Shown in pieces: positions 44,632-52,995 of a stretch of 64,000 nt of DNA (its first letter is position 1; the number at the start of each line of letters is the position of its first letter). Origin of the DNA: Bradyrhizobium xenonodulans (GTDB taxonomy: Bacteria > Pseudomonadota > Alphaproteobacteria > Rhizobiales > Xanthobacteraceae); the NCBI RefSeq assembly GCF_027594865.1, contig NZ_CP089391.1:1828501-1892500 (forward strand), read 5' to 3'. Both the position numbers and the translations under genes were made by a program. The notes under the pieces are model-generated. The model was not told where the DNA came from, made no database searches, and worked only from the letters and a program-made list of their open reading frames with translations.

Positions 44632-45195
44632 GTGGCCTCGACCGACGAAGCAAAACAGTTCATCCCGCTCAACATCGCGGTGCTCACCGTCTCCGACACG
44701 CGTGTGCTTGCGGATGACAAATCCGGTCAGACGCTCGTCGACCGTCTCGCCGAGGCGGGCCATCATCTCGCCGCGCGCGAGATCGTCGCCGACGACGTCG
44801 AGGCGATCCGCGCCGTGATCCGCCGCTGGATTGAAGATGCCGGTATTGACGTCGTCATCACCACCGGCGGCACCGGTTTTACCGGACGCGACGTCACGCC
44901 GGAGGCGATCGAGCCGCTGTTCGAGAAGCGCATGGACGGTTTCTCGATCGCCTTCCACATGCTGAGCCACGCCAAGATCGGCACGTCGACGATCCAGAGC
45001 CGCGCCACCGCGGGCGTCACCGGTGCGACCTACATCTTCTGCCTGCCCGGCTCGCCCGGCGCCTGCCGCGACGGCTGGGACGGCATCCTCAAAGCCCAGC
45101 TCGATTACCGCACGCGGCCGTGCAATTTCGTCGAGATCATGCCAAGGCTGGACGAGCATCTGCGCAGGCCAAAGGCGCAGGGCGCGACGGTGTAA
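44632..45195 (+). CDS. moaB: Molybdenum cofactor biosynthesis protein B
   Basis: The 187-residue protein has the MoaB/MogA nucleotide motifs: LTVSDTRVLADDKSGQTL, VVITTGGTGFTGRDVTPEAI and the C-terminal LPGSPGACRDGWDGIL. It binds molybdopterin and probably adenylates it for molybdate insertion. GTG at 44632 has GGAG 9 bp upstream. The neighbouring genes are unrelated and flanked by repeats. Confidence 0.92.
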   Translation: MASTDEAKQFIPLNIAVLTVSDTRVLADDKSGQTLVDRLAEAGHHLAAREIVADDVEAIRAVIRRWIEDAGIDVVITTGGTGFTGRDVTPEAIEPLFEKRMDGFSIAFHMLSHAKIGTSTIQSRATAGVTGATYIFCLPGSPGACRDGWDGILKAQLDYRTRPCNFVEIMPRLDEHLRRPKAQGATV

Positions 45196-45236
45196 AGCGC
45201 GGATAGCTCTACAACGTCTTTGCACACATCAGTCTC

Positions 45237-45326
45237 GTAGGGTGGGCAAAGCGAAGCGTACCCACGACTTCTGTCGCAATTCTGGATCGGTGGGCACGGC
45301 GCTAACGCGCCTTTGCCCACCCTACG
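45237..45326 (-). repeat. 90-bp palindromic element, copy 4 (inverted)
   Basis: It starts GTAGGGTGGGCAAAGCGAAG and ends GCGCCTTTGCCCACCCTACG, which is the reverse orientation of copies 1-3. Length is again 90 bp. It follows moaB. Confidence 0.86.
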
Positions 45327-45444
45327 ATTCCAGACTCGCGAAGAGATATCCCTCACCCAAGTGAGCCCGTGTCTGCCAGCAGTGCTGCCCTCTCCCACAA
45401 GGGGCGAGGGCACATTCACGCGCATCTCGCTCGTTGCGTGATTG

Positions 45445-46374
45445 TTACAGATCGCGCTCCCACGTCTCACCCACCAGATCGGCACCGAAGCTGTGGTGCT
45501 TCTCTTCCTTTACGAGCTTGAAGCCCGCGCTCTGATAGATGCCGCGGGCGGCGACCAGGATGCTCTGGGTCCACAGCGTCATCCTGCTGTAGCCCCGCTC
45601 GCGTGCGCCCTGGATGCATTGCTCGACCAGCGCGCGGCCGACGCCGAGTCCCCGTGCTTGCTTCTCCACCTGCAACAGGCGGAGTTTCGCGATCTCGTCC
45701 GTGGCCTTGACCAGAAAGATCGAGCCGACCGGCTCGCCGCCGACTTCCGCGATCCAGCAGTGCTCGCGCGCGGCGTCGTAATTCCTGATGAACTGCGCGC
45801 AGATCTCGGCGACCAACGCCTCGTAGCTGATGTCCCAGTTGTAGTCGGCGGCATAGGCGCCAGCTTGCTTGGAGATGACCCAGCCCATGTCACCGACGCG
45901 ATGGCTGCGCAGCATGAAAGAAGCGGGCTTGCTTCGAGGCGGCTCCAGCACGGCCTCGATGGTCGCCATGGCCTGCGTGAGCCGCGTTGCATCGCCGGCC
46001 GAAAGCCGAGCCAGCATTGCCGCGACCTCGCTTTGCGAGCCGAGGTTCAGCTTGGCGAAGGCCTGGCGGCCCTTGGCGGTGAGGCTGAGTTGGTATTGCC
46101 TGCGATCTGAGGGCAGGGGCGTTCGCGTGATCAGCCCTTTTTCGTCGAAGTTTTGGACGATGCGGCTGAGATAGCCGGCGTCGAGGCCAAGCTCGTTTCC
46201 GATCTCTTTTGCCGCTAGGTCGTCGCGATGCGCGAGTTCATAGAGCACGCGGGCCTCGCTGAGCGAGAACGGGCTCTGTCCAAGATGCTGGTCGAGCACA
46301 CCGAGCTTGCGGGTATAGAAGCGGTTGAAGGCGCGAACGGCTGCGATCTGGTCGTCGGGACTGTCGATTGGCAT
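45445..46374 (-). CDS. MarR-type regulator fused to a GNAT acetyltransferase
   Basis: The 309-residue protein has a MarR winged helix (about 1-145; LAAKEIGNELGLDAGYLSRI recognition helix, and the wing RTPLPSDRRQYQLS) and a GNAT domain (about 155-309; motif A in EKQARGLGVGRALVEQ). Such fusions are found in several proteobacteria. It may bind DNA and sense or modify a small amine. A 42-bp dyad begins 12 bp upstream of its start, the expected autoregulatory operator. Confidence 0.9.
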   Translation of the reverse strand: MPIDSPDDQIAAVRAFNRFYTRKLGVLDQHLGQSPFSLSEARVLYELAHRDDLAAKEIGNELGLDAGYLSRIVQNFDEKGLITRTPLPSDRRQYQLSLTAKGRQAFAKLNLGSQSEVAAMLARLSAGDATRLTQAMATIEAVLEPPRSKPASFMLRSHRVGDMGWVISKQAGAYAADYNWDISYEALVAEICAQFIRNYDAAREHCWIAEVGGEPVGSIFLVKATDEIAKLRLLQVEKQARGLGVGRALVEQCIQGARERGYSRMTLWTQSILVAARGIYQSAGFKLVKEEKHHSFGADLVGETWERDL

Positions 46375-46385
46375 GGCTCACCTCG

Positions 46386-46427
46386 ATACTTGCCATTGTC
46401 AAATAATTATTTGACTTTGGCAAGTAT
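46386..46427. promoter_or_regulatory. 42-bp concentric dyad, probable operator of the MarR-GNAT gene
   Basis: Inner core TCAAATAATTATTTGA is a perfect 16-bp palindrome (46399-46414). Outer arms ATACTTGCCA and TGGCAAGTAT (46386-46395, 46418-46427) are perfect inverted repeats around the same centre, 46406/46407. Only two base pairs of the full dyad do not match. It lies 12 bp from the gene start and 8 bp from the end of the adjacent glycosyltransferase gene. Confidence 0.8.
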
Positions 46428-46434
46428 TGGGGGT

Positions 46435-47010
46435 TCAGCCGACCATGACGATCCGGCTGCGCATCATGGTCCGCGACGAGCGGCCGAGCCGTCGCAGCAG
46501 CCGCGCCTCGGAACGGCGGGCCTCGGGCGGGTAGCCGCCGATCCGGTCGTAATGATCACGCGCGATCAAAAGTCCCTGATCGCCGAAGGGGCCGACGAGC
46601 TTGCGCGTCACAGCGCGGAGGAGATCGCGGAATCCGGTATCGGCGTAAGGTGAGCGGGCATAGCGGAAGACCGCCGCACGATCCCGGCCGCTGGTGGCGA
46701 CGGTGTGGATGAACTGGGTGGTTTCGTCGATCCAGCCGGTTTCCAGCACGGCGCCGGCGGGGAGGAACATGAGCCAGGGCGAACGGGCCTGGAGCGCGCC
46801 GGCGGCGAGCGCCGCGCCCTGCGAGGATCCCTCGAAGCCAATGAAGCGGCAGCCGGCGACGTCGGCAACGCGCTCGATGACGCCGTTGCGGGTGCCGTCG
46901 ACCAGGAGCACTTCCTTGATGACGCCCGCGGCGGCACCGGGTACCAGCGCGGCGAGAGTTGCGACCGCGGTCTGCTCGACGCCTTCGGTCGGAATGATGA
47001 CGCTCAGCAT
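46435..47010 (-). CDS. Glycosyltransferase family 2 protein
   Basis: The 191-residue protein starts MLSVIIPTEGVEQTAVATLA, the GT2 nucleotide-sugar fold, with VLLVDGTRNG as the region where GT-A enzymes place a D-x-D-like motif, and FLPAGAVLETGW after it. It is shorter than most GT2 enzymes, so it may be a minimal form. The sugar donor and acceptor are unknown. It lies just upstream of the MarR-GNAT gene on the same strand. Confidence 0.75.
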   Translation of the reverse strand: MLSVIIPTEGVEQTAVATLAALVPGAAAGVIKEVLLVDGTRNGVIERVADVAGCRFIGFEGSSQGAALAAGALQARSPWLMFLPAGAVLETGWIDETTQFIHTVATSGRDRAAVFRYARSPYADTGFRDLLRAVTRKLVGPFGDQGLLIARDHYDRIGGYPPEARRSEARLLRRLGRSSRTMMRSRIVMVG

Positions 47011-47341
47011 GATTGAGGCTTCAGTGTCGGCGCTTCGGGAGAAGCGTAGCTTGTTATGATGTTGTCATAAACACGCGGCGCCGCCGAGTGCAACTTTTCG
47101 GCGGCGCCCCGGCATGCGATGGTGAACTGCTGGAGCCGTCGCATCCAAATATGTCCCGCATGGGGTGGCGATATTGCCGAATATTTCGGCGCAGGCGCGC
47201 CTTGCCGGTACTAATCCGGGGTCCGGCCGCGATATTGCGTGGAGCGCGGGCCGTCCGCAATCCTGCATCCGGAGGATGCGACAGCGGGCGGGCGCGGAAA
47301 CAGGAAAAACGCGCAGTCCACGATGCTGACGAGGGTCTTGC
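47011..47341. other. Intergenic region with two dyads
   Basis: The 331-bp divergent gap between the GT2 and DUF155 genes has no ORF that convinces me. TTATGA-N5-TCATAA (47054-47070) is a perfect 17-bp dyad. GGCGCCGCCG (47077-47086) and CGGCGGCGCC (47099-47108) form a strong 10-bp stem with a 12-base loop. Both lie within 100 bp of the GT2 start. Confidence 0.55.
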
Positions 47342-48181
47342 ATGAACGCCGATCAACTTGCCGTTAACGCGCCGGCAGCGTCTCCCAGGCCGGACGCTGC
47401 GCCGACCTTGCGGATTCGCGCCGTGATGCTGGGCGAACGCATCAATCCCTCCGGGCTCGAATTGGGTGCGCCGGTCTCATCGACGCCGGCGGCCTTCCGC
47501 GTCCACGCCGGCCTTGCCGTGATCTTCCGCTATGGCGTCGTGGTGCTGATCGGCCTGCTTCCTTCGGAGGAGAAGGTGCTGATCGACAGCCTGAAGTCCC
47601 GCGTCACCGGCGAGTTCAGCCCCTTCGAGGAGGAGATCGCGCAGGCGCAGCTCTGCAAGGATGAAAGCGCCGAAGCGATCCAGCCGGGCGGGCCGATCTG
47701 CCTCGCCAAATTCTCCGACGACCGGCTGCTGCTGATCGCGGACGCGCTCGCCAAGAGCACCTCACTCGCCCGCGACGAGCGCCGAGTCGCCGCGGTCTTC
47801 GACGTGATCGAGCCCTTTGCGCGCAAGCTCGCCGAGCAGGGCCGCACGCCGCCGAGGCGCAGGAGCATTCTGCAACTGATCGGCAATGCGCTTCTCGTGC
47901 AGCAACGCGTGGCTGGCCGTGTCGCGGTCGCCGAGAAGCCCGACGTGCTCTGGGAGAAGCCCGAGCTCGACCGGCTCTATGCGCGTCTCGAGGACGAGTA
48001 CGAATTGAAGGAGCGCCTCGACACGCTCGAGCGCAAGCTCACCGCCGTGTCGGAGACCGCCAATGCGCTGACCGACATCATCGACACCCAGCGCTCGCTC
48101 CGCCTCGAAATCGCGGTGGTGGTGCTGATCGTGATCGAGGTCGCGATCGGCTGTTTTCAGATATGGTCGGGGACGCATTGA
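47342..48181 (+). CDS. RMD1/DUF155 family membrane-anchored protein
   Basis: The 279-residue protein has a DUF155 core (HAGLAVIFRYGVVVLIGLLP through LEDEYELKERLDTLERKLT, with SDDRLLLIADALAKS) and a C-terminal membrane helix (EIAVVVLIVIEVAIGCFQI). In yeast, RMD1 and relatives act in mitochondria; the bacterial role is unclear. Its 3' end overlaps the convergent PPDK-like gene by 25 bp. Confidence 0.85.
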   Translation: MNADQLAVNAPAASPRPDAAPTLRIRAVMLGERINPSGLELGAPVSSTPAAFRVHAGLAVIFRYGVVVLIGLLPSEEKVLIDSLKSRVTGEFSPFEEEIAQAQLCKDESAEAIQPGGPICLAKFSDDRLLLIADALAKSTSLARDERRVAAVFDVIEPFARKLAEQGRTPPRRRSILQLIGNALLVQQRVAGRVAVAEKPDVLWEKPELDRLYARLEDEYELKERLDTLERKLTAVSETANALTDIIDTQRSLRLEIAVVVLIVIEVAIGCFQIWSGTH

Positions 48182-49785
48182 GCGGTGGCGGCGCACCGGT
48201 CGTGCCGGCCGGTCTGCGATTGCCATGCGGCGATCTCGGCAAGCTCGGCTTCAGGCCGCGTCCGTATCGTCTCGCCGCGCCCGAGATAAAGCTCTCCCGC
48301 GTCGCCCTCGATCGTGATCCATTCGCCTTCGGAGAGTACGGCATCGGCGAGCTCGGCTCGCCCCGCGACCGGATCGATCTTCAGCGCGTGGCAGCCGACC
48401 ACGCAGGGCTTGCCCATTTGCCGCGCCACCAGGGCCGCGTGCGAAGTGCGCGCGCCGATCGACGTGACGATGCCGGCGGCTAGCGCGAAGCCGGCGATAT
48501 CGGCCGTGCTGGTATCGGGGCGCAGCAGGATGACCGGCTCGCCCGCCGCCGAAAGCCGTTGGGCGCTTTCGGAAGAGAAGGCTGCACGTCCGATGCCGAT
48601 GCCGCCGGAGGCGCCGATGCCGGTCGTTGCAGGCCTGCCGGGAGAGGCCAGCCTGGTTTCGGTGAGCGAGTCGAGATCGATCTCGGCAATCCGCGCCAGG
48701 GCCTCGTCCTTCGGGATCACGCCTTCATGGACGAGATCGATCGCGATCCGGGCCGCGGCGCGCGGCGTGCGCTTGGCGGTGCGGGTCTGGAGGACCCAGA
48801 GCTTGCCGTCCTCGACCGTGAATTCGACGTCCTGGACGTCGGTGAATTCGCGTTCGAGCCGTTTCAGGACCTCGCCGAGCTCCGCTTCGATCCTCGGCAG
48901 CTCGCGCGCGATCGCCTCGGCGGAGTCGGGCGTGCGGCGTCCCGAAACGACGTCTTCGCCCTGCGCATCGAGCACGAGATCGATCATCGGGCGGGGCGCA
49001 CCCGTCGAAGGGTCGCGCGAGAAGGCCACGCCGGCACCGGAGGCAAGCCCGCCATTGCCGAAGACCATCGTCTGCACGGTCACGGCAGTGCCTTCGAGCG
49101 CTTCGAGATCCTGGAGCGCCCGATAGGTCTGTGCGCGCTCGCTCGTCCAGGAGCGGTAAACTGCCTCGGCTGCGGCTTCCAACTGCGCGAAGGCGTCCTC
49201 GAGCCGGCCGTCGGCGCGGTCCTCGATCAGCGCCTGCTCATCGCCGGCAAGCCGCTCCAGCGCTTCGCTGTCGAGCTCGCGGTCGTTGCCGGCGCATTCG
49301 GCGCCGACGAGCTCGGAGATGCGGGCGGCGAATGAGGCGGGCGCGAGCTCGAGCACGGTCTCGCCGAAGCTTTCGAGGAAACGGCGCCGGCAATCCCACG
49401 CGAGCCGCGACCGCCCGGTGGCCCGGATCAGGCCGTGCACGGCATCGGGAGTGCAGCCGACATTGAGAACGGTTTCCAGCATGCCGGGCATCGAGCGCGC
49501 CGCGCCGGACCGCACGGACACCAGGAGCGGCTGCCTGCGGTCGCCGAAGCGTTTTCCGCTTGCGCTCTCCAGGAAGGCAATTCCTTCCCTCAACCCGTCA
49601 CGCAAATGCTGCGCGGCGTGGGCGTGGCCGGCGATGATGGCGGCGCAGAGCTTGACTGGCAGCACGAAGGCGGGCGGCACCGGCAGGCCGAGCGCCGCCA
49701 TCCGGGCGAGGTTGGCCGCCTTGGCGCCGATCTCTTCGGCAGGCCGCAATTCGGTCGCCTCAGCGCCGATACGCACGATATGCAT
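48157..49785 (-). CDS. PPDK-like protein with ATP-grasp and phosphohistidine domains only
   Basis: The 542-residue protein resembles the first two thirds of pyruvate, phosphate dikinase. The ATP-binding part shows GAKAANLARMAALGLPVPPA, LLVSVRSGAARSMPGMLETV, QTMVFGN and GAGVAFSRDP. The swivelling His domain has H449 in GARTSHAALVARQMGKPCV. The PEP/pyruvate-binding barrel of about 350 residues, which completes PPDK, is absent; the protein stops after LYLGRGE and a short tail. It could phosphorylate its own His from ATP and pass phosphate to another partner. A GGGAGG site precedes the ATG, 10 bp after the PhoU-tail gene, so the two should be coexpressed. Confidence 0.87.
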   Translation of the reverse strand: MHIVRIGAEATELRPAEEIGAKAANLARMAALGLPVPPAFVLPVKLCAAIIAGHAHAAQHLRDGLREGIAFLESASGKRFGDRRQPLLVSVRSGAARSMPGMLETVLNVGCTPDAVHGLIRATGRSRLAWDCRRRFLESFGETVLELAPASFAARISELVGAECAGNDRELDSEALERLAGDEQALIEDRADGRLEDAFAQLEAAAEAVYRSWTSERAQTYRALQDLEALEGTAVTVQTMVFGNGGLASGAGVAFSRDPSTGAPRPMIDLVLDAQGEDVVSGRRTPDSAEAIARELPRIEAELGEVLKRLEREFTDVQDVEFTVEDGKLWVLQTRTAKRTPRAAARIAIDLVHEGVIPKDEALARIAEIDLDSLTETRLASPGRPATTGIGASGGIGIGRAAFSSESAQRLSAAGEPVILLRPDTSTADIAGFALAAGIVTSIGARTSHAALVARQMGKPCVVGCHALKIDPVAGRAELADAVLSEGEWITIEGDAGELYLGRGETIRTRPEAELAEIAAWQSQTGRHDRCAATAQCVPDHI

Positions 49786-49795
49786 GGAGGCCTCC

Positions 49796-51724
49796 CTAGG
49801 CTGCGAGATCGATCATGATGTGACGGCGGAGCAGATGGCCGAAGGCGGCGAAGCGGTCGGTGGCGCGTTCGATGGCGCGGGCAAGCTCGATCACCGACAG
49901 CGCAGTCGCGACGTCGAGGCCGCTGCGAAAGACCAGCGCGGTCGTGGCACGCTCGCAGGTGTCGCCGGCGTGTTCGGCATCGATCAGGCGGGTCACGGCG
50001 GCCAGCGCGTCCTCGGAATCGGCGCGCCGTCCTTCCGGCACGTCCATCGCCGCGGCGACGCCGCTTGCGGCGGCTTCGGTCGCAGTCGCAGCCACCGCGC
50101 AAAGCTCGGTCAATGATGCCAGCAACGACGGATCGGTTCGCTCCGGCATCAGCGAGGCGATGAATGCGGCCTGCTCCAGTTCGTCGACGGCTTCCTCGGC
50201 GCGATCGATCAACTGCCCGATCAGCGGGCGGGCATTGAGGCGGTCGACCTCCTTGCGGCTCTCGAGCGCGATGCGGTCGGCCTTCTGCTCGATCGCGCCA
50301 CAGCGTTGCGCCAGCCGCTTGCCGTCGCCGGGCTGGCCGGCGCGGAGCACGGCGATATGGCGCGCGATCGCGGCGACGAGATCATGGGCAAGGCCGATCT
50401 GACGCAGCACGGCCGCGAGCAGAGCCCCATCGACACGGTCGAGGTGCCGCATCAGATCGGCTTCGATCTGGTCGCGGACCGTCCGGACCGAGCGGCCTGC
50501 GAGCAGCGCTTCGGTGGAGGCGCGGAGCGCCGTCTTGAGGAAATCGGCGGCGGCGGCGCGGCCCAGCGCCTGGTCGAGGCGCTCGCCGAAGCCGATCCGC
50601 GAGGGCGCGGCGTTGCGGACGGCGGATCCCAGCAGATCGTTGCCGCCGAGCTCGAGGAAGCCGCGATGGCCGATCCGCTGACGCGCCGCCCATTCCAGGA
50701 TGCGGGCCGCATCGTCCTTGGCGACCCAGGTCCGGAGCAGCTTGCGGGCCTTGTTCCAGTCGATCAGAAAAACCAGCGCGGCGCCGAGGGCCGCGAGGAA
50801 GTCGTTGCGATCGGCGGCGTGCCCGGCCTGGTACTGCCCGGTGACGAGATAGAAGGAGTTGTCTTCGCCGAGGCCAGCGGCGGTGTGACGATCGAGCCCG
50901 CTCCATGTCGCGTTGAACTCGTCAAACAGCGAGATGAAGAATTTCGCGCGCGCCAGATGCACGTCGGTGTAGGTGACGGTGACGGCATTCTTCTTCACCG
51001 CGATCACGACGACGTGGGCGTCCGTTGTGCCGATGTCGTTCTGGATCAGCAGCCGGCCGCCGGCGCGTGTCGCCAGGGTGTCGAGACCGGGATGATTGAA
51101 CTTGAGGCCGCGTGTCGTATTCAGCCCCTTCATGAAGGCCGTGACTGCGCCGCGGTCTTCGTGGTGCAGGCCGAAGGCATGGGCGCCGTCGAGCGCTTCC
51201 TCCGAACAGCTTGCCGCGAGCCTGTTGAGTTGCTTGTGCAGGTCCATGACCAGCCGATGCAGGCTGTCACCGGCCGCCTCGGCCACTCCGGTGAGGCGCA
51301 CGATGCGCGAGATCTCGATCTCGCTGGTCTCGTCGAGCAGGCCAGCCGCGCGGATCGCGCCGAGCCGCCCGTTCGCCTTTTCGCCGTCACTCGGCGCGCC
51401 GGAGCCGACGGCGCGGATCATGGTCGCCGCGTCGTCCGCGATCTCCTGCATCAGCTTCGCAAGATTGGGGGCCGCCAGCCGCCCCTGTCCGGTCAGACGG
51501 GCGCCGCCGATCAGCGTTGCGATTCCGGCAGGCGCGATGCCGGCAGTCTGACTTTCGACGGCAAGGTCGCTGGTGGATCGATTGGGATCCTGCGCGTGCT
51601 GGGCTGCTGCCTGGAGCGCGCTCATCCGCACCTTGATGCGGTCATTGGCGGCGAGCCCTTCCGCCACCAGCGTCGGCAACAGGATGTCGCCTTGTCCGAG
51701 CTCTTCGATGATCTGGGTTTTCAT
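49796..51724 (-). CDS. 642-residue protein with PhoU-like C-terminal domain
   Basis: The N-terminal 430 residues are unlike any family I know; the section HPGLDTLATRAGGRLLIQN and FISLFDEFNATWSGLDRHT looks conserved-protein-like. The C-terminal 200 residues are helical and resemble PhoU/DUF47 (RPLIGQLIDRAEEAVDELEQ, LIDAEHAGDTCERATTALV, ALSVIELARAIERATDRFA). PhoU/DUF47 proteins bind metal and regulate phosphate transport. It is placed between ackA and the PPDK-like gene, transcribed with both. It is perhaps the partner or acceptor for the PPDK-like protein. Confidence 0.72.
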   Translation of the reverse strand: MKTQIIEELGQGDILLPTLVAEGLAANDRIKVRMSALQAAAQHAQDPNRSTSDLAVESQTAGIAPAGIATLIGGARLTGQGRLAAPNLAKLMQEIADDAATMIRAVGSGAPSDGEKANGRLGAIRAAGLLDETSEIEISRIVRLTGVAEAAGDSLHRLVMDLHKQLNRLAASCSEEALDGAHAFGLHHEDRGAVTAFMKGLNTTRGLKFNHPGLDTLATRAGGRLLIQNDIGTTDAHVVVIAVKKNAVTVTYTDVHLARAKFFISLFDEFNATWSGLDRHTAAGLGEDNSFYLVTGQYQAGHAADRNDFLAALGAALVFLIDWNKARKLLRTWVAKDDAARILEWAARQRIGHRGFLELGGNDLLGSAVRNAAPSRIGFGERLDQALGRAAAADFLKTALRASTEALLAGRSVRTVRDQIEADLMRHLDRVDGALLAAVLRQIGLAHDLVAAIARHIAVLRAGQPGDGKRLAQRCGAIEQKADRIALESRKEVDRLNARPLIGQLIDRAEEAVDELEQAAFIASLMPERTDPSLLASLTELCAVAATATEAAASGVAAAMDVPEGRRADSEDALAAVTRLIDAEHAGDTCERATTALVFRSGLDVATALSVIELARAIERATDRFAAFGHLLRRHIMIDLAA

Positions 51725-51806
51725 GGTCTGTCCGCACAAGGATTGACGACGTCTCTATGCCGCGAAGTCGCAGCGGCGTCCTTGCGCCAGATCATTCATA
51801 AAAATG

Positions 51807-52991
51807 TCACGCGATATGCGGCGCGCGAAGCAGCGCGGCGCAATGGCGAGCGATCGTGATCTCTTCATTGGTGGGGATGACGAAGGTCTCGACGGCGCCG
51901 CCGCCGATCCGCTCGCGTCCCTCATCATTCGCCGCCGCATCGATGCGCAGGCCGAGCCACGCGAGCCGCTCACCGATCGCGCCACGGATCTTCTTCGCAT
52001 GCTCGCCGATGCCGCCGGTGAAGACCAGACAGTCCAGCCCGCCAAGCGAGTTCGCCATCATCGCGACCTGCTGTGCCGCGCGGAAGGTGAAGAGATCGAC
52101 TGCGTCGCGCGCCGCAGTCTCGTGGCTCGCGAGCAGTGTGCGCATGTCGGCGGAGAGGCCGGAAACACCGAGCAGGCCCGACTGGTGGTAGAGCAGGTGC
52201 TGGACGTCCTCGACCGGCATCTTCTCGTGCTGCTGCAGATAGAGCAGCACGCCGGGATCGATCATGCCGCAGCGCGTGCCCATCACGAGGCCGTCGAGCG
52301 GCGTCAGGCCCATCGTGGTGTCGATGCTGCGGCCATCACGCAATGCGCACAGGCTCGCGCCGTTGCCGAGATGGGCGATCACGGTGCGCTTGGCCGCAAG
52401 CTCGGGTGCGATCCCGGCGAGGCGGCCCGCGACATATTCGAACGAGAGCCCGTGGAAGCCGTAGCGGCGGATGCCGCGCGCCTCGAAGCGCCTCGGAATG
52501 GCGAAGCGGTTCGCCGGCGGCGCCATGCTGTGATGGAAGGCGGTGTCGAAGCAGGCGATCTGCATCAGGTCGGGCTTGATCGTCCTGATGGTGCGGACAG
52601 GCACCAGGCAACGCGGCTGGTGCAGCGGTGCCAGCGGTGCGAGTGCTTCCAGCTTTGCAGTGACGTCATCCGTCAATTCGACCGGACCTGAATAGTCCGG
52701 ACCGCCGTGGACGATGCGGTGGCCGATCACGCGCTGGCGATGGTCGCCAAAACGGTTCTCGATGAAGCCGAGCACCTCAGTGAAGAGATGAACGCTGTCC
52801 GCATCCGCCGCCTCCCTCTGCGTCTCGAACAAATGCTCGCCCGCGGGACTCTTCACGACGAGCCGCGGCTTGGCCTCGTGCTCGTCGAGCAGGCCCGTGC
52901 AGAGCAGGGCAGGCTCGGCCGCGGAAATATCGAACAGGCCGAACTTGATGCTCGACGATCCCGAATTGAGAACGAGGACCGACGCCGCCAT
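51807..52991 (-). CDS. ackA: Acetate kinase
   Basis: The 394-residue enzyme has the acetate kinase motifs: VLVLNSGSSSIKFGLFD, GHRIVHGG, RRYGFHGLSFEYV, VIAHLGNGASLCA, TTMGLTPLDGLVMGTR and FTGGIGEHAKKIR. It makes ATP and acetate from acetyl phosphate. Its start is 4 bp after the phosphoketolase stop, so they form one operon and one pathway: the xfp product, acetyl phosphate, is its substrate. Confidence 0.95.
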   Translation of the reverse strand: MAASVLVLNSGSSSIKFGLFDISAAEPALLCTGLLDEHEAKPRLVVKSPAGEHLFETQREAADADSVHLFTEVLGFIENRFGDHRQRVIGHRIVHGGPDYSGPVELTDDVTAKLEALAPLAPLHQPRCLVPVRTIRTIKPDLMQIACFDTAFHHSMAPPANRFAIPRRFEARGIRRYGFHGLSFEYVAGRLAGIAPELAAKRTVIAHLGNGASLCALRDGRSIDTTMGLTPLDGLVMGTRCGMIDPGVLLYLQQHEKMPVEDVQHLLYHQSGLLGVSGLSADMRTLLASHETAARDAVDLFTFRAAQQVAMMANSLGGLDCLVFTGGIGEHAKKIRGAIGERLAWLGLRIDAAANDEGRERIGGGAVETFVIPTNEEITIARHCAALLRAPHIA

Positions 52992-52995
52992 GACG

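Noticed and set aside
45343..45420. Pyrimidine-rich stretch with CCCTCACCC and CTCTCCC near the MarR-GNAT 3' end
   Set aside because: It resembles other rhizobial intergenic repeats but shows no clear symmetric partner in this window.
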